NCBI RefSeq assembly: GCF_012184415.1
Contig: NZ_VTOX01000001.1
Location: 434,001-498,000 of the forward strand
DNA length: 64,000 bases
Reading direction: 5' to 3'
Source: Ramlibacter lithotrophicus
Lineage (GTDB): Bacteria > Pseudomonadota > Gammaproteobacteria > Burkholderiales > Burkholderiaceae_C
The notes below the pieces were generated by a model. The model searched no databases. It had not been told where the DNA came from and worked only from the letters and a program-made list of their open reading frames with translations. Below are positions 18,625 to 29,070 of this stretch, piece after piece (within the stretch, counting starts at the first letter, position 1; every line of letters begins with the position of its first letter). The translations under genes and the position numbers were made by a program.

Positions 18625-19572
18625 TCATCCCTCCCGCGTGCCGAGGAGGCCCTTGGGCCGGAAGATGAGGATCAGCACCAGGAACAGGTAGGGCAGGATC
18701 GGCGCGATCTGGCTGATCTTGAGCTTCCACACCGGGTAGCCGAAGGTCTGCGGGCCGATCTCCAGGCCGATGCTGGTCGCGGCACCGATCAGCGAGCTGT
18801 CGATGCCGACCGCGAAGGTCTGGATGATCCCGATCAGCAGCGAAGCGACGAACGCGCCCGACAGCGATCCCATGCCGCCGACCACGACCACGACGAAGAT
18901 CACCGAGCCGACGGTGGCCGCCATGCCGGGCTCGGTGACGAAGGCGTTGCCCCCGATGACCCCGGCCAGGCCGGCCAGCGCCGCGCCGCCGCCGAACACC
19001 AGCATGAACACGCGCGGGACGTTGTGGCCCAGCACCTCCACGGTCTCGGGGTGCGTCAGCGCGGCCTGGATCACGAGTCCGATCCGCGTGCGCGTGAGCA
19101 GCAGCCAGATGGCGACCAGCATCAGGATCGCCACCAGCATCATGAAGCCGCGGTAGGCGGGGAACTGCGTCCCGTAGATCGTGAACAGCGGACCGCTGAG
19201 CGCCGGCGGCACCCGATAGTCGACCGAACTGGTGCCCCAGATCAGCTGGACGACCTCCAGGATGATGAACGACAGGCCGAAGGTAATGAGCAGCTCGGCG
19301 ACGTGGCCGAACTTGTGGACGCGGCGCAGCGCGTACCGCTCGAACACGGCGCCGAGTGCCGCCACCAGCAGCGGCGCGACGAACAGCGCCGGCCAGTAGC
19401 CGACAACCTGCGTCGTGGAGTACGCGAAATACGCGCCGAGCATGTAGAAGCTGGCATGCGCGAAGTTCAGCACGCCCATCATGCTGAAGATCAGCGTCAG
19501 CCCCGAACTGAGCATGAACAGCAGGAGCCCGTAGCTCAGGCCGTTCAGCAGCGAGATGGTGAAGAACTCCAT
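18625..19572 (-). CDS. livH: LivH-type branched-chain ABC transporter permease
   Basis: A 315-residue inner-membrane permease with about eight hydrophobic helices. The N-terminal segment GLTLIFSMMGVLNFAHASFY and the later VVGGMGSLSGAFVASLLIG match LivH. The start at 19572 (MEFFTISLLNG) gives the family N-terminus; frames further upstream add only Pro/Gly-rich residues. It forms the membrane channel with LivM. The gap to the binding-protein gene upstream is 144 bases. Confidence 0.95.
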   Translation of the reverse strand: MEFFTISLLNGLSYGLLLFMLSSGLTLIFSMMGVLNFAHASFYMLGAYFAYSTTQVVGYWPALFVAPLLVAALGAVFERYALRRVHKFGHVAELLITFGLSFIILEVVQLIWGTSSVDYRVPPALSGPLFTIYGTQFPAYRGFMMLVAILMLVAIWLLLTRTRIGLVIQAALTHPETVEVLGHNVPRVFMLVFGGGAALAGLAGVIGGNAFVTEPGMAATVGSVIFVVVVVGGMGSLSGAFVASLLIGIIQTFAVGIDSSLIGAATSIGLEIGPQTFGYPVWKLKISQIAPILPYLFLVLILIFRPKGLLGTREG

Positions 19573-19716
19573 TGAATATCCATGGATGCTGGAAGGCAGC
19601 CCGTGGCCCTCAGGCGCGGCTGCACAAGGGCGGCCCCGGCCGCCGCCGGGGCCCGGATGCGACAACGCCGGGTTGGCTGCGAGGCTTCACCCGGCGTCGC
19701 GGCATGGACGGCGCGT

Positions 19717-21003
19717 TCAGCCCGGCCGCTTCATCTGGCAGCTGGTGGGCGTGCTGGAAACGTACGGATCCATCTGCTTGATCGGCACGAAGGTGTAGCC
19801 GGTCTTCTCGACGCTGTACTCGCCCTGCTTGGCCTTCTGCCACTTCGTGATGAACATGCTCTGCTGCAGTTGGTGGTCCGAGGCACGCATCTGCACGTCA
19901 CCGGCGAAGCTCTTGAACGACAGACCTTCCATCGCCTTGGCCACCTTCACCGGGTCGGTCGAGCCGGCCTTGACCATGGCGTTCGCCAGCAGGTTGATGC
20001 CGTTCAGCGTCGCGTAGGTGTAGTAGTCGTCGTTGAACTTCTTGAGGAACTCCTGGCCCATCTGGCCGAGTTCGCCGGGGTGGTTCGCATGGCCGTAGGC
20101 CACCACGTACACCTCGCTGTCGCCGCCGGCGGCCAGGGCCGTGGGCGTTCCGGTCACGCCGGCATAGTACGTATACATCGGCAGCTTCAGGCCGGCATCG
20201 TTCAGCGCCTTCACGAGCAGCGTGAGGTCGGTGCCCCAGTTGCCCGTGACGATGGTGTCGGCGCCGGACTGCTTGATCTTGGCCACGTAGGGCGAGAAGT
20301 CCTTGACCTGGCCGATCGGGTGCAGGTCCTCGCCGACGACCTGCACGTCGGGCCGCTTGCGCTTGATGCCTTCCTTGAAATAGCTCGCGACCTGGTGGCC
20401 GTGCGAGTAGTTCTGGTTGATCAGGAAGACCTTCTTGACCTTGGGCTGGTCCTTCATGAAGGTCGTGAGCGCCTCCATCTTCATGGAGGTATCGGCGTCC
20501 AGGCGGAAGTGCCAGTAGTTGCACTTGTCGTTGGTCAGCGCCGGATCCACCGCCGCGTAATTGAGGTAGACGACTTCCTTGCCCGGGTTGCGGTCGTTGT
20601 GCTTGGCCACCGCGTCCATGATGGCGGTGGCGGCGCCGGAGCCGTTGCCTTGCGTGATGTATCGGAAGCCCTGGTCGATCGCCGCCTTGACGGTGTTGAG
20701 GCTTTCCTGCGGCGAGCCCTTGTTGTCGAAGCCGACGACCTCGAACTTCACGCCCGCCGGGTTCTTGTCGCCGGACAGGCGCTCGGCGATGTACTGCCAG
20801 CTCTTCAGCTGGTTCTGGCCGACGTTGGCAAACGGGCCCGAGAGCGGGTCCATGAACGCGATGCGCACCGTCTGGCCCTTCACGGCGCTGGCCGCTGCGG
20901 GGGCCGCCGGCTTGGCGGCCGGCTTGGCGGGCGCTTGCGCGAACAGCGGACCGGCGCAGAACAGCAGGCTGCCGAGCGCAACCGAGGTCAGTGCGAATTT
21001 CAT
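19717..21003 (-). CDS. LivK-type ABC transporter substrate-binding protein
   Basis: A periplasmic binding protein of 428 residues. The signal peptide is clear (MKFALTSVALGSLLFCAGPLFAQ), followed by an Ala/Pro/Lys linker and a type I periplasmic-binding fold that begins with VRIAFMDPLSGPFANVGQNQ. It supplies substrate to LivHMGF. The family binds amino acids, amides, aromatic acids and other organic acids, so the substrate cannot be named. Its position between an acyl-CoA synthetase gene and beta-oxidation genes suggests a carboxylic acid. A CCAGGAGAA ribosome site precedes the ATG. Confidence 0.93.
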   Translation of the reverse strand: MKFALTSVALGSLLFCAGPLFAQAPAKPAAKPAAPAAASAVKGQTVRIAFMDPLSGPFANVGQNQLKSWQYIAERLSGDKNPAGVKFEVVGFDNKGSPQESLNTVKAAIDQGFRYITQGNGSGAATAIMDAVAKHNDRNPGKEVVYLNYAAVDPALTNDKCNYWHFRLDADTSMKMEALTTFMKDQPKVKKVFLINQNYSHGHQVASYFKEGIKRKRPDVQVVGEDLHPIGQVKDFSPYVAKIKQSGADTIVTGNWGTDLTLLVKALNDAGLKLPMYTYYAGVTGTPTALAAGGDSEVYVVAYGHANHPGELGQMGQEFLKKFNDDYYTYATLNGINLLANAMVKAGSTDPVKVAKAMEGLSFKSFAGDVQMRASDHQLQQSMFITKWQKAKQGEYSVEKTGYTFVPIKQMDPYVSSTPTSCQMKRPG

Positions 21004-21061
21004 CTACGTTTCTCCTGGAAATCGACAGCGGCAGCGTACATTTGTTGTGGTGCGCGCCGCG

Positions 21062-21077
21062 CTAGGGAATGCCCTAG
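21062..21077. promoter_or_regulatory. Palindrome CTAGGGAATGCCCTAG upstream of livK
   Basis: CTAGGG (21062-21067) and CCCTAG (21072-21077) are perfect inverted arms around a 4-base centre. The site is about 60 bases upstream of the LivK-type start, where an operator or activator site would be expected. It is AT-richer than its surroundings. No T tract follows on either strand, so it is unlikely to be a terminator for the acyl-CoA synthetase gene. Confidence 0.45.
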
Positions 21078-21138
21078 ACGGAATCGCCCGCGCGACCGGC
21101 GGGCCTTGCCCGTTCTGCAGTGCAAACCAGTCCCCGGC

Positions 21139-22767
21139 TCACGCCGTCGGCAGCCGGTAGTCCTTCAGCATCTCGCGCAGCCGCGTCTTGAGCATCTTGC
21201 CGGTGGCGCCGAGCGGGATGGCTTCGACGAAGACCACGTCATCGGGGATCTGCCACTTGGCGATCCTGCCCTCGTAGAACTTCAGGAGTTCCTCGCGGGT
21301 GACCTCGGCGCCCGGCTTCTTCACCACCGCGACGATCGGCCGCTCGTCCCACTTGGGATGCGGCATGCCGACGCAGGCGGCCATCGCGACGGCCGGATGG
21401 GCGACGGCGATGTTCTCGACGTCGATGGAACTGATCCACTCGCCGCCGGACTTGATCACATCCTTGCTGCGGTCCGTGATCTGCATGTAGCCGTCGCCAT
21501 CGATGGTCGCGACGTCGCCGGTGGGGAACCAGCCGTCCACCAGCGGATCGCCGCCTTCGCCCTTGAAGTACTCGCGCACCGTCCACGGGCCCTTCACGTA
21601 GAGGTTGCCGTAGGTCTTGCCGTCCCAGGGCAGTTCCTTTCCGTCGTCGCCGACGATCTTCATGTCGACGCCGAAGAAGGTCCGCCCCTGCTTGAGCCGG
21701 ATCTTCATCTGCTCTTCTTCGGGCATGTCCAGGTGCTTGTTCTTCAGTGTGCACAAGGTGCCCAGCGGGCTCATCTCGGTCATGCCCCAGGCATGCAGCA
21801 CCTCGACGCCGTACTCGTCGCGGAAGGCGTGGATCATGGCCGGCGGGCAGGCGGAGCCGCCGATCACGGTGCGCTTCAAGGTCGAGAAGCGCAGTTTGTT
21901 GGGCTTCAGGTGCCCCAGCAGCATCTGCCAGACGGTCGGCACGCCGGCCGCGTAATTGACCTTCTCCGCCTCGACCAGCTCGTAGATCGACTTGCCGTCC
22001 ATCGCCGGACCCGGGAAGACCAGCTTGGCGCCGACCAGCGCGGCGGAATACGGAATGCCCCAGGCATTGACGTGGAACATCGGCACCACCGGCAGCACCG
22101 AGTCGCGCGCCGACAGGCACATGACGTCGGGGAGCGCCGCCGCGTAGGCGTGCAGGATCGTCGAGCGATGGCTGTACAGCGCGGCCTTCGGATTGCCGGT
22201 GGTACCGCTCGTGTAGCACATGCTGGAGGCCGAGTTCTCGTCGAAGCTCGGCCACTCGTAGGTGGTGGGCTGGCCCGCGATCCACGCTTCGTAGCTCACC
22301 AGGTTGGGCACGCCGGTGTCGGCCGGCAGCTTGTCGGCGTCGCACAGCGCAACGTATTGCCGGATGCCCGGGCAGCGCGCGTGGATGGCCTGCACCAGCG
22401 GCAGGAAGGTCATGTCGAAGCACAGCACCTGGTCTTCGGCATGGTTGGCAATCCAGGCGATCTGGTCCGGGTGCAGACGCGGGTTGATCGTGTGCAGGAC
22501 GCGGCCCGATCCGCTGACGCCGAAATAGAGCTCCAGGTGGCGGTAGCCATTCCAGGCGAGCGTGGCGACCCGATCGGAGAACAGGAGGTTCATGGCGTCC
22601 AGCGCGTGCGCCACCTGGCGCGCGCGAGTCGCGACGCCACGCCAGTTGTAGCGGTGGATGTCGCCCTCGACGCGGCGCGAGACGATTTCGGCGTCGCCAT
22701 GGTGGCGGTCCGCGAAGTCGATCAGCGACGAGATCAGCAGGGGTTGGCTCTGCATCAAGCCCAGCAT
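21139..22767 (-). CDS. Medium/long-chain acyl-CoA synthetase
   Basis: A 542-residue AMP-forming ligase that activates a carboxylic acid to its CoA thioester through an acyl-adenylate. Seen: the P-loop [12 protein letters not shown], the A5 motif [29 protein letters not shown] and [15 protein letters not shown], and the C-terminal catalytic lysine region GATGKMLKT. Length and motifs fit the FadD-like long-chain-fatty-acid--CoA ligase group. The ATG at 22767 (MLGLMQSQP) has an AAGGAG site. It is the first gene of a long minus-strand series with the Liv transporter and beta-oxidation genes. Confidence 0.93.
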   Translation of the reverse strand: MLGLMQSQPLLISSLIDFADRHHGDAEIVSRRVEGDIHRYNWRGVATRARQVAHALDAMNLLFSDRVATLAWNGYRHLELYFGVSGSGRVLHTINPRLHPDQIAWIANHAEDQVLCFDMTFLPLVQAIHARCPGIRQYVALCDADKLPADTGVPNLVSYEAWIAGQPTTYEWPSFDENSASSMCYTSGTTGNPKAALYSHRSTILHAYAAALPDVMCLSARDSVLPVVPMFHVNAWGIPYSAALVGAKLVFPGPAMDGKSIYELVEAEKVNYAAGVPTVWQMLLGHLKPNKLRFSTLKRTVIGGSACPPAMIHAFRDEYGVEVLHAWGMTEMSPLGTLCTLKNKHLDMPEEEQMKIRLKQGRTFFGVDMKIVGDDGKELPWDGKTYGNLYVKGPWTVREYFKGEGGDPLVDGWFPTGDVATIDGDGYMQITDRSKDVIKSGGEWISSIDVENIAVAHPAVAMAACVGMPHPKWDERPIVAVVKKPGAEVTREELLKFYEGRIAKWQIPDDVVFVEAIPLGATGKMLKTRLREMLKDYRLPTA

Positions 22768-22980
22768 GGAAGCTCCTTGGGTTGGGTTCGTGGTCCAAAA
22801 CCCTGATCGTAGTATTGCCGTGCTGGATTGGATACCCGGACTTTCACGCGCGCGACAGCGGCATCCCCGGAAACGGCGCGCCGGCCGCCCCGCTTTTGCC
22901 CCGCCGCGCACGGGAAATCCCCCCGCGCGGGACAATGCCGAAGGAGACCGGGTTGCCCGGGTCCAACTCAGCTGCTTGCC

Positions 22981-23400
22981 ATGACCTACCCCATCCAGAA
23001 AACCGATTCCCAGTGGCGCGAGCTGCTGGCGCAACAAGGCGCCGAACCCGGTGCCTTCGAAGTGACCCGGCGCGCCGCGACCGAACGCCCGTTCACGGGC
23101 AAGTACGAACAGGTGTGGGCCGACGGCAGCTACCACTGCGTCTGCTGCGGCGCCAAGCTGTTCGACTCGGGCACCAAGTTCGACGCCGGCTGCGGCTGGC
23201 CCAGCTTCTCGCAGGCGGTGCCCGGCGCGATCCGCGAGATCACCGACCGCAGCCACGGCATGGTCCGCACCGAGACCGTGTGCGCCCAATGCGGCGCCCA
23301 CCTGGGCCACGTCTTCCCCGACGGCCCGGCGCCGACCGGACTGCGCTACTGCATGAACTCCGCGTCCCTCCAGTTCGCGCCCGCCAAGGACGGGGAATAA
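22981..23400 (+). CDS. msrB: Peptide-methionine (R)-S-oxide reductase MsrB
   Basis: A 139-residue cytoplasmic repair enzyme that reduces the R form of methionine sulfoxide. Two zinc-binding CxxC pairs are present (CVCC near residue 55 and CAQC near residue 101), along with the fold motif GCGWPSF and the catalytic cysteine in [11 protein letters not shown]. The length is typical. A weak -10-like GACAAT lies at 22931-22936. It starts the plus-strand series msrB-yciB-bolA-parvulin, with a 10-base gap to yciB. Confidence 0.96.
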   Translation: MTYPIQKTDSQWRELLAQQGAEPGAFEVTRRAATERPFTGKYEQVWADGSYHCVCCGAKLFDSGTKFDAGCGWPSFSQAVPGAIREITDRSHGMVRTETVCAQCGAHLGHVFPDGPAPTGLRYCMNSASLQFAPAKDGE

Positions 23401-23410
23401 TCCAGGCCAC

Positions 23411-23956
23411 ATGAAACTGCTGATCGATTTCTTCCCCATCATCCTGTTCTTCGCGGCCTTCAAGCTGTGGGGCATCTACGCGGCGACGGCCGTCGCCATC
23501 GTCGCAACCATCGCGCAGATCCTCTGGCTGCGCCACAGCCATGGCAAGGTCGAACCGATGCAGTGGGTCAGCCTGGGGGTGATCGTCCTCTTCGGCGGCG
23601 CGACCATCGCGTTGCAGAACGAGACCTTCATCAAGTGGAAGCCCACGGTGCTGTACTGGCTGATGGGCGGCACGCTCGCGGCGGGCCAGCTGTTCTTCCG
23701 CAAGAACCTGCTCAAGACGCTCATGGGCTCGCAGCTCGACCTGCCGGAGCCGGCCTGGCGCGTCACGAACTGGAGCTGGATCGTGTTCTTCGCCGTCATG
23801 GGCGTGCTGAACCTGTGGGTGGCCTACACGTTCGACACCGACACCTGGGTCAACTTCAAGCTGTTCGGCGGCATGGGACTGATGGTCGTCTTCGTCATCG
23901 GACAGGCCCTGTACCTGGGCCGGTACATGAAGGCCGACGAGGCGAGCGGGCCATGA
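23411..23956 (+). CDS. yciB: Inner-membrane septation protein YciB/IspZ
   Basis: A 181-residue inner-membrane protein with five to six hydrophobic helices. The N-terminus [18 protein letters not shown] and the central [15 protein letters not shown], followed by [12 protein letters not shown], are hallmark YciB sequences. The family is linked to normal cell division and envelope integrity. Its stop overlaps the start of the BolA gene by ATGA (23953-23956), showing translational coupling. Confidence 0.95.
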   Translation: MKLLIDFFPIILFFAAFKLWGIYAATAVAIVATIAQILWLRHSHGKVEPMQWVSLGVIVLFGGATIALQNETFIKWKPTVLYWLMGGTLAAGQLFFRKNLLKTLMGSQLDLPEPAWRVTNWSWIVFFAVMGVLNLWVAYTFDTDTWVNFKLFGGMGLMVVFVIGQALYLGRYMKADEASGP

Positions 23957-24222
23957 GCGGCACCGGCATCACGGCGGACGCGATGCGCGCGCGCCTCGAG
24001 GAACTCCTGGCGCCGACCTGGCTCGAAGTCATCGACGAAAGCATGGCGCACATGGGCCACGCCGGCTCGGACGGAACCGGCTCGGGGACGCACTTCAGGG
24101 TGCGGATCGCCGCGCCGGCGTTCGACGGCCTGTCGCGGGTGGCGCGGCATCGCCTTGTGTATGATGCGCTGCGAACTTTCGTGGACCGGGGCGTGCACGC
24201 CCTGGCGATCGAAACCCTCTGA
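23953..24222 (+). CDS. BolA family protein
   Basis: An 89-residue class II KH-like protein. The segment [19 protein letters not shown] and the helix-strand end [17 protein letters not shown]...[10 protein letters not shown] match BolA. BolA proteins pair with monothiol glutaredoxins and act in iron-sulfur handling or in DNA binding; which applies here is not visible. It is translationally coupled to yciB and 33 bases upstream of the parvulin gene. Confidence 0.93.
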   Translation: MSGTGITADAMRARLEELLAPTWLEVIDESMAHMGHAGSDGTGSGTHFRVRIAAPAFDGLSRVARHRLVYDALRTFVDRGVHALAIETL

Positions 24223-24255
24223 TTTTTTCCGCTCCGTTTCCTCGAGAGATCCCCC

Positions 24256-25035
24256 ATGAAGCGATATGTCCTGCCGGCGGTGTCGGCCCTCGTCCTCAGC
24301 CTGGCCCTGCCCGTGTTCGCGCAGAACGTGGCGATCGTCAACGGCAAGCCCGTGCCCAAGGCCCGCGTCGACGCGCTGGCGGCCCAGCTTGCCAAGTCCG
24401 GCCGGCCGGTGGGCGCCGAGATGGAAGGCCAGCTGAAGGAGGAAGTGATCGCGCGCGAAGTGTTCATGCAGGAAGCGCAGAAGCGCGGGCTGGACGCCAG
24501 CGACGACTTCAAGACCCAGATGGAACTGGCGCGCCAGACCCTCCTGATCCGCGAACTGTTCGCCGACCAGCAGAAGAAGAACCCGGTCTCCGACGCCGAA
24601 GTGCAGGCCGAGTACGACAAGTTCGTGTCGGCCAACGGCGGCAAGGAATACCGCGCCCGCCACATCCTGGTAGAGAAGGAAGCCGACGCGAAGGCGATCA
24701 TCGCCTCGCTGAAGAAGGGCGGCAAGTTCGAGGACATCGCCAAGAAGCAGTCGAAGGATCCCGGCTCCGGCGCCAACGGCGGCGATCTCGACTGGGCCAA
24801 CGCGGCGAGCTACGTTCCCGAGTTCTCGCAGGCGCTGATCAAGCTGAACAAGGGCCAGACCACCGACGCGCCGGTCAAGAGCCAGTTCGGCTGGCACGTG
24901 ATCCGCCTCGACGACGTGCGCCAGGCGCAGCTGCCGAAGCTGGAGGACGTCAAGCCGCAGATCGCCGAGCAGCTGCAGCGCCAGAAGCTGGCCAAGTTCC
25001 AGGAAGACCTGCGCGGCAAGGCCAAGGTCGAGTGA
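24256..25035 (+). CDS. Periplasmic parvulin-type peptidyl-prolyl isomerase
   Basis: A 259-residue exported folding catalyst. The signal peptide is MKRYVLPAVSALVLSLALPV with a probable cut after VFA. An N-terminal SurA/PrsA-like helical chaperone region (about residues 25-125) precedes one PpiC domain (YRARHILVEKEADAKAIIA through FGWHVIRLDDVR, about 130-225). It acts on proline bonds in periplasmic or outer-membrane proteins. A strong terminator follows 26 bases after the stop. Confidence 0.95.
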   Translation: MKRYVLPAVSALVLSLALPVFAQNVAIVNGKPVPKARVDALAAQLAKSGRPVGAEMEGQLKEEVIAREVFMQEAQKRGLDASDDFKTQMELARQTLLIRELFADQQKKNPVSDAEVQAEYDKFVSANGGKEYRARHILVEKEADAKAIIASLKKGGKFEDIAKKQSKDPGSGANGGDLDWANAASYVPEFSQALIKLNKGQTTDAPVKSQFGWHVIRLDDVRQAQLPKLEDVKPQIAEQLQRQKLAKFQEDLRGKAKVE

Positions 25036-25061
25036 CGCGGGCGGCCGGAGGCAGCAGCGAA

Positions 25062-25089
25062 AAAGGCGGCTCGCGGGCCGCCTTTTTTT
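25062..25089. terminator. Bidirectional intrinsic terminator
   Basis: AAAGGCGGC (25062-25070) and GCCGCCTTT (25077-25085) form a 9-bp stem with a 6-base loop, followed by TTTT on the plus strand. The minus strand also shows a run of Ts because the sequence before the stem is AAAAA. It separates the convergent parvulin and hemerythrin genes and probably serves both. Confidence 0.88.
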
Positions 25090-25101
25090 CGTCCGGAAGG
25101 A

Positions 25102-25611
25102 TCAGGCCGCCTGCGCTTCGAGCTCCTGCTGTCGCTCCTTCATCCTCGCGCCCAGCTCGTCGAGATCGAGCTCTTCGGCCGCGCGCGCCTTCGGGAACAG
25201 CAGGTCGCGCTCCTCCTTGACGTGGTTTTCCACGGCCCGGGCGAGCTCGCTCACGAGGTCGTCCATGGCGGCGTCGGCTTCCGAGAGGCCTTCGATCTGC
25301 GCGATCAGTTCCCTGGCCTGCTGGTGCTCGGCCTGCGCCTCGTCCAGCAGTTCGGGAACGTCGACGACGTCGCGCAGCGCCGGATAGAAGATCTCCTCCT
25401 CGATCTGCGCGTGCACTGTGAGTTCGCGGCAGATCTTGCGGGCCAGCGCCGGCCGCTGGTCGGCCGGACGGCTGCGGCCTTTGCCGGGGGCGCCCGCGCC
25501 GGTGGCCGCCCCGGCAAAGGCCAGCCGGGCGTATTCGACGAAGAGGTGCTTGGTGGCGATGTGGTCGGCGTCGAGCAGTTCGCAGGCGTCGTGTTGGACA
25601 AGTGTTGGCAT
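25102..25611 (-). CDS. Hemerythrin-like HHE domain protein
   Basis: A 169-residue all-helical protein with hemerythrin-type metal ligands spread over four helices: DADHIATKHLF, the VHAQIEEEIFYPAL motif (HxxxE), a histidine in AQAEHQQARELI, and NHVKEERDLLFPKAR. It probably binds a di-iron centre and could sense or buffer oxygen, nitric oxide or peroxide. The start at 25611 (MPTLVQHDACELL) is 28 bases after katE on the same strand, which supports co-expression and a role in oxidative stress. Confidence 0.88.
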   Translation of the reverse strand: MPTLVQHDACELLDADHIATKHLFVEYARLAFAGAATGAGAPGKGRSRPADQRPALARKICRELTVHAQIEEEIFYPALRDVVDVPELLDEAQAEHQQARELIAQIEGLSEADAAMDDLVSELARAVENHVKEERDLLFPKARAAEELDLDELGARMKERQQELEAQAA

Positions 25612-25639
25612 GTGAAGTCCTGGCTGTGCGGGTGGAGGG

Positions 25640-28075
25640 TCAGACCAGTGGCGGGTCCATCTGGCGGCCGAAATGGCGGTGCATGGCCAGGGCCTGCACG
25701 AACGCTTCGCCCGCCTGGCCGCCGGTACCATCCTCGGCGACGATCAGGCCGGTGCCACCCTGCGCCTGGCTCTTGTCCAGCGACAGCGGCAGGCCGGCCT
25801 GCGACAGCAGCATGCGCGAGGCGCCGAACACCAGGATCGGCTTGCAGTGGCGGAACTGGTCGCGGATGAACTCCGCGGTGTGGCCGTCCTGCGCCAGCGC
25901 CGCCACGGCTTCGTCGCCGTCGGGCAGCACCAGGCCGTCGAACAGGAATCCGGGCTCGTTCTCGAGCGAGGCATCGGCGTCGATCAGGTCGCCGCTGGCG
26001 CTGGGCATCGGCCCGATCCGGGGCCCGACCAGGCGGCCGACGGCGCCTTGCGCCGCCAGCGTCGCCTGCAGTTCCAGGATCGCATCGGCCTGGACGCCGG
26101 GCGCCACCAGCAGGGCGACCTTGCGGCCCTTGATCGACCCGTCGCCCGGCCGCGCCATGAGCGACAGCGCCGGCGATTTCGCCACCTCGGGCGGCGCCGG
26201 CTGCTCGAGCGCCCGCGGCATGGGCGGTGGCAGCTCCACCATCCCCAGCCCGTCGGCCACCTTCTTGGCCAGTTCCTCCGAAGCGTTGCGCAACGAGGCG
26301 ACCATGCGTTCCCGGATCGCCGGGACCGTGACCTTGCTCAGCTCGAAGCGGAAGGCCTCGGCGATGTGGCATTGCTCGACCGGCGTCTGGCTTTCGTAGA
26401 ACAGCGTCGCCTGCGTGTAGTGGTCGGCGAACTTCTCGGGCTTGGCCCGCACCTTCCCCTGCTCCTCCTTCGCCTGGATGCGCGCCGGCACCGAGACGAA
26501 GCCCTGCGCGGCGCCGGCCTGGAACGGGCAGCCGCCGGCGAGCGAGTTCGGCTCGTAGTTCACCCGGCCGCGGTGGATCGCCTGCCGGTGGAAGCCGTCG
26601 CGCTGGTTGTTGTGCACGGGCACGACCGGGGCGTTGATCGGGATCTCGTGGAAATTGGGTCCGCCCAGGCGCGTGATCTGCGTGTCGACGTAGGAATGGA
26701 TGCGGCCCGCCAGCAGCGGATCGTTGGAGAAATCGATTCCCGGAATCACCTGTGCCGTGCAGAACGCGACCTGCTCGGTCTCGGCGAAGAAGTTGTCGGG
26801 GTTGCGGTTCAGGACCATGCGGCCCACCGGCCGGATCGGCACCAGCTCCTCCGGCACGATCTTGGTCGCGTCGAGGATGTCGAAGCTGAACTGGTCGGCC
26901 TGCTCCTCGGTGAAGACCTGCACGCCCAGCTCGTACTCGGGATAGTTGCCGGATTCGATGCGCTCCCACAGGTCGCGGCGGTGGAAGTCGGGGTCCGCGC
27001 CCGAGATCTTGACGGCTTCGTCCCAAACCAGCGAATGCGTGCCGGCAACCGGGCTCCAGTGGAACTTGACGAACACCGACTCGCCCGCGTCGTTGACGAA
27101 GCGAAAGGTGTGCACGCCGAAGCCCTGCATGGTGGCGAAGCTGCGCGGGATCGCGCGGTCGGACATCACCCACATCAACATGTGCGTCGACTCGGGCATC
27201 AGCGACACGAAGTCCCAGAACGTGTCATGGGCGCTGGCCGCCTGCGGCATCTGGTGGTGCGGCTCGGGCTTGACGGCGTGCACCAGGTCGGGAAACTTCA
27301 TCGCGTCCTGGATGAAGAAGACCGGCATGTTGTTGCCCACCAGGTCCCAGTTGCCCTCGTCGGTGTAGAACTTCACGGCGAAGCCGCGCACGTCGCGCGC
27401 CGTGTCCTTGGAGCCGCGCTCGCCCTGCACGGTGGAAAAGCGCACGAACACCGGCGTCACCTTCCCGGCCTCCTGGAACGGCGCCGCCCTGGTCAGGTCG
27501 GTGAGCGGCTCGTAGCATTCGAAGAAGCCGTGCGCGCCGGAACCGCGCGCGTGCACGATGCGCTCGGGGATGCGCTCGTGGTCGAAATGCGTGATCTTCT
27601 CGCGCAGGATGAAGTCTTCCAGCAGCGCCGGCCCGCGCACGCCGTACTTGAGAGAGTTCTGGTTGTCCGCGATGCGCACGCCCTGGTTGGTGGTGAGCAT
27701 CTGTCCCGTCGAGTCCACCCGGACGCGGTCCAGGGGCTCGATGGTCGAGTTGACACCCTCGGGCGCGACGCTGCCGGTCTTGCCCGAGCCGTTCTCCTCG
27801 GACAGCGTGCTGGCGCCGGGGAGGCGCGAGTCGGGGTCGACGGTCGCGCCGGGCTGCGGCGCGACCCCGCTGGCAAAGCCGTGCTCGAATGGCTTCGTGG
27901 GGTTGTGCGGCATGGCGGCGGCGAGGGCCTGCACCTGCGCCATTCGCTCGGCCGGCGCATCGCCGCCGGCCGGGACTGCGCGGCCGGGGCCGCTGTCGGT
28001 ATTGCGTGCCGCCGACTTGGCGGCGGCTTTCTTCGCCGGCGTTTTTGCTGCCGGCGGCTTGGGGGATTTGGGCAT
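25640..28075 (-). CDS. katE: Large-subunit catalase HPII type
   Basis: An 811-residue haem catalase of the large-subunit clade. The core shows [22 protein letters not shown] (distal histidine in VHARG), [20 protein letters not shown], and the proximal tyrosine region [25 protein letters not shown]. The C-terminal about 150 residues form the DJ-1/class I glutamine amidotransferase-like domain typical of HPII ([12 protein letters not shown]). The first about 60 residues are a Lys/Ala/Pro-rich tail ([15 protein letters not shown]) like a histone-type tail. The ATG at 28075 has a GGA site upstream. It is followed by the hemerythrin-like gene. Confidence 0.96.
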   Translation of the reverse strand: MPKSPKPPAAKTPAKKAAAKSAARNTDSGPGRAVPAGGDAPAERMAQVQALAAAMPHNPTKPFEHGFASGVAPQPGATVDPDSRLPGASTLSEENGSGKTGSVAPEGVNSTIEPLDRVRVDSTGQMLTTNQGVRIADNQNSLKYGVRGPALLEDFILREKITHFDHERIPERIVHARGSGAHGFFECYEPLTDLTRAAPFQEAGKVTPVFVRFSTVQGERGSKDTARDVRGFAVKFYTDEGNWDLVGNNMPVFFIQDAMKFPDLVHAVKPEPHHQMPQAASAHDTFWDFVSLMPESTHMLMWVMSDRAIPRSFATMQGFGVHTFRFVNDAGESVFVKFHWSPVAGTHSLVWDEAVKISGADPDFHRRDLWERIESGNYPEYELGVQVFTEEQADQFSFDILDATKIVPEELVPIRPVGRMVLNRNPDNFFAETEQVAFCTAQVIPGIDFSNDPLLAGRIHSYVDTQITRLGGPNFHEIPINAPVVPVHNNQRDGFHRQAIHRGRVNYEPNSLAGGCPFQAGAAQGFVSVPARIQAKEEQGKVRAKPEKFADHYTQATLFYESQTPVEQCHIAEAFRFELSKVTVPAIRERMVASLRNASEELAKKVADGLGMVELPPPMPRALEQPAPPEVAKSPALSLMARPGDGSIKGRKVALLVAPGVQADAILELQATLAAQGAVGRLVGPRIGPMPSASGDLIDADASLENEPGFLFDGLVLPDGDEAVAALAQDGHTAEFIRDQFRHCKPILVFGASRMLLSQAGLPLSLDKSQAQGGTGLIVAEDGTGGQAGEAFVQALAMHRHFGRQMDPPLV

Positions 28076-28201
28076 GATCTTCCTGATCACAGCGGCAAGA
28101 TGGCCGACCCTCACCCTAAGTGGCCGCTCCGGCCGAGCACGTAGGACGGTATTGATGATCCCGGCCTTCCGGCAAGTGTGGGAGGCCGTTCCTGATTCAG
28201 G

Positions 28202-28939
28202 TCAACTCGCGGCCCGCCGCACGAGTGCCAGCGCGCCGATGAGCACGGGCTGGTGCAGCATGTACCAGGTCAGGCTCCAGCGGCCCAGCCAGGACAGCGG
28301 CGCGGCGGCGCGCGGCAACCGGACCTCGACCCAGGCCCGGCGGCGAGCCAGCAGCCATTGGCCGCTCGCCATGCCCCACCACATCACGCCCAGCCAGGGC
28401 ACGAGCGGCACATAGTCCTCCGTCACCGGCTTGCGGCCGACGAGGCCGAGCCAGTTCCAGGCGGGGGCGTCGAGGAACGCCAGCCCGGGCCACTGCGCGT
28501 GCGCCGCTTCGGCGATGGGCTTGGCCAGGATCGCGAGCGCTCCCGCCAGCCACAGCCAGCGGCCCCAGCCGGCGGTGACGCGGACGATGACCAGCATCGC
28601 CGCGATGCCGTGCAGCACGCCGAAGTAGATGAAGCTGCGCGGGAACATGAACCAGGAACCGGCCGTGACCAGCAAGGCGCAGCCGGCGACCTGGGCCCAG
28701 CGTTTCCAGAACCGGGGCCAGCCCTGCCGCTGCTCCCAGGCGACGGCCTGCCCCAGGCCGGCGCAGAACAGGAACAGGCTGACGATCGCGGTGCGCTGCC
28801 AGGTCCAGAACGGATCGCGGTAGAAGTCCTCGCGCAGCCAGCCGAACCAGTTCAGGTCGAAGCAGAAGTGGTACGCCGTCATCCACACGATGGCGGCGCC
28901 GCGCAGGGAGTCGATGGCGTCGAAGCGCTGGCGTGGCAT
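28202..28939 (-). CDS. DUF1624/HGSNAT-like membrane acyltransferase family protein
   Basis: An inner-membrane protein of 245 residues with about seven hydrophobic helices. The N-terminal RFDAIDSLRGAAIVWMTAYHFCFDL is the hallmark of the DUF1624 family, related to heparan-alpha-glucosaminide N-acetyltransferase. Family members are thought to move acyl groups across the membrane, but no bacterial substrate is known. The start at 28939 (MPRQRFDAID) follows the family pattern. It is divergent from the lipoprotein gene at 29071. Confidence 0.85.
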   Translation of the reverse strand: MPRQRFDAIDSLRGAAIVWMTAYHFCFDLNWFGWLREDFYRDPFWTWQRTAIVSLFLFCAGLGQAVAWEQRQGWPRFWKRWAQVAGCALLVTAGSWFMFPRSFIYFGVLHGIAAMLVIVRVTAGWGRWLWLAGALAILAKPIAEAAHAQWPGLAFLDAPAWNWLGLVGRKPVTEDYVPLVPWLGVMWWGMASGQWLLARRRAWVEVRLPRAAAPLSWLGRWSLTWYMLHQPVLIGALALVRRAAS

Positions 28940-29070
28940 CGGCCCGAGTGTAGGGCGCCGGCGAGGCGCAGGCTCAACCACGCGGGCCGCCCCAGGATTC
29001 CCCTAGTGACCTGGCTGGTGGGCGGCGGTTCAATCCCCTGCCAGACAAGGAACAACTTCGGGAGAGAACC

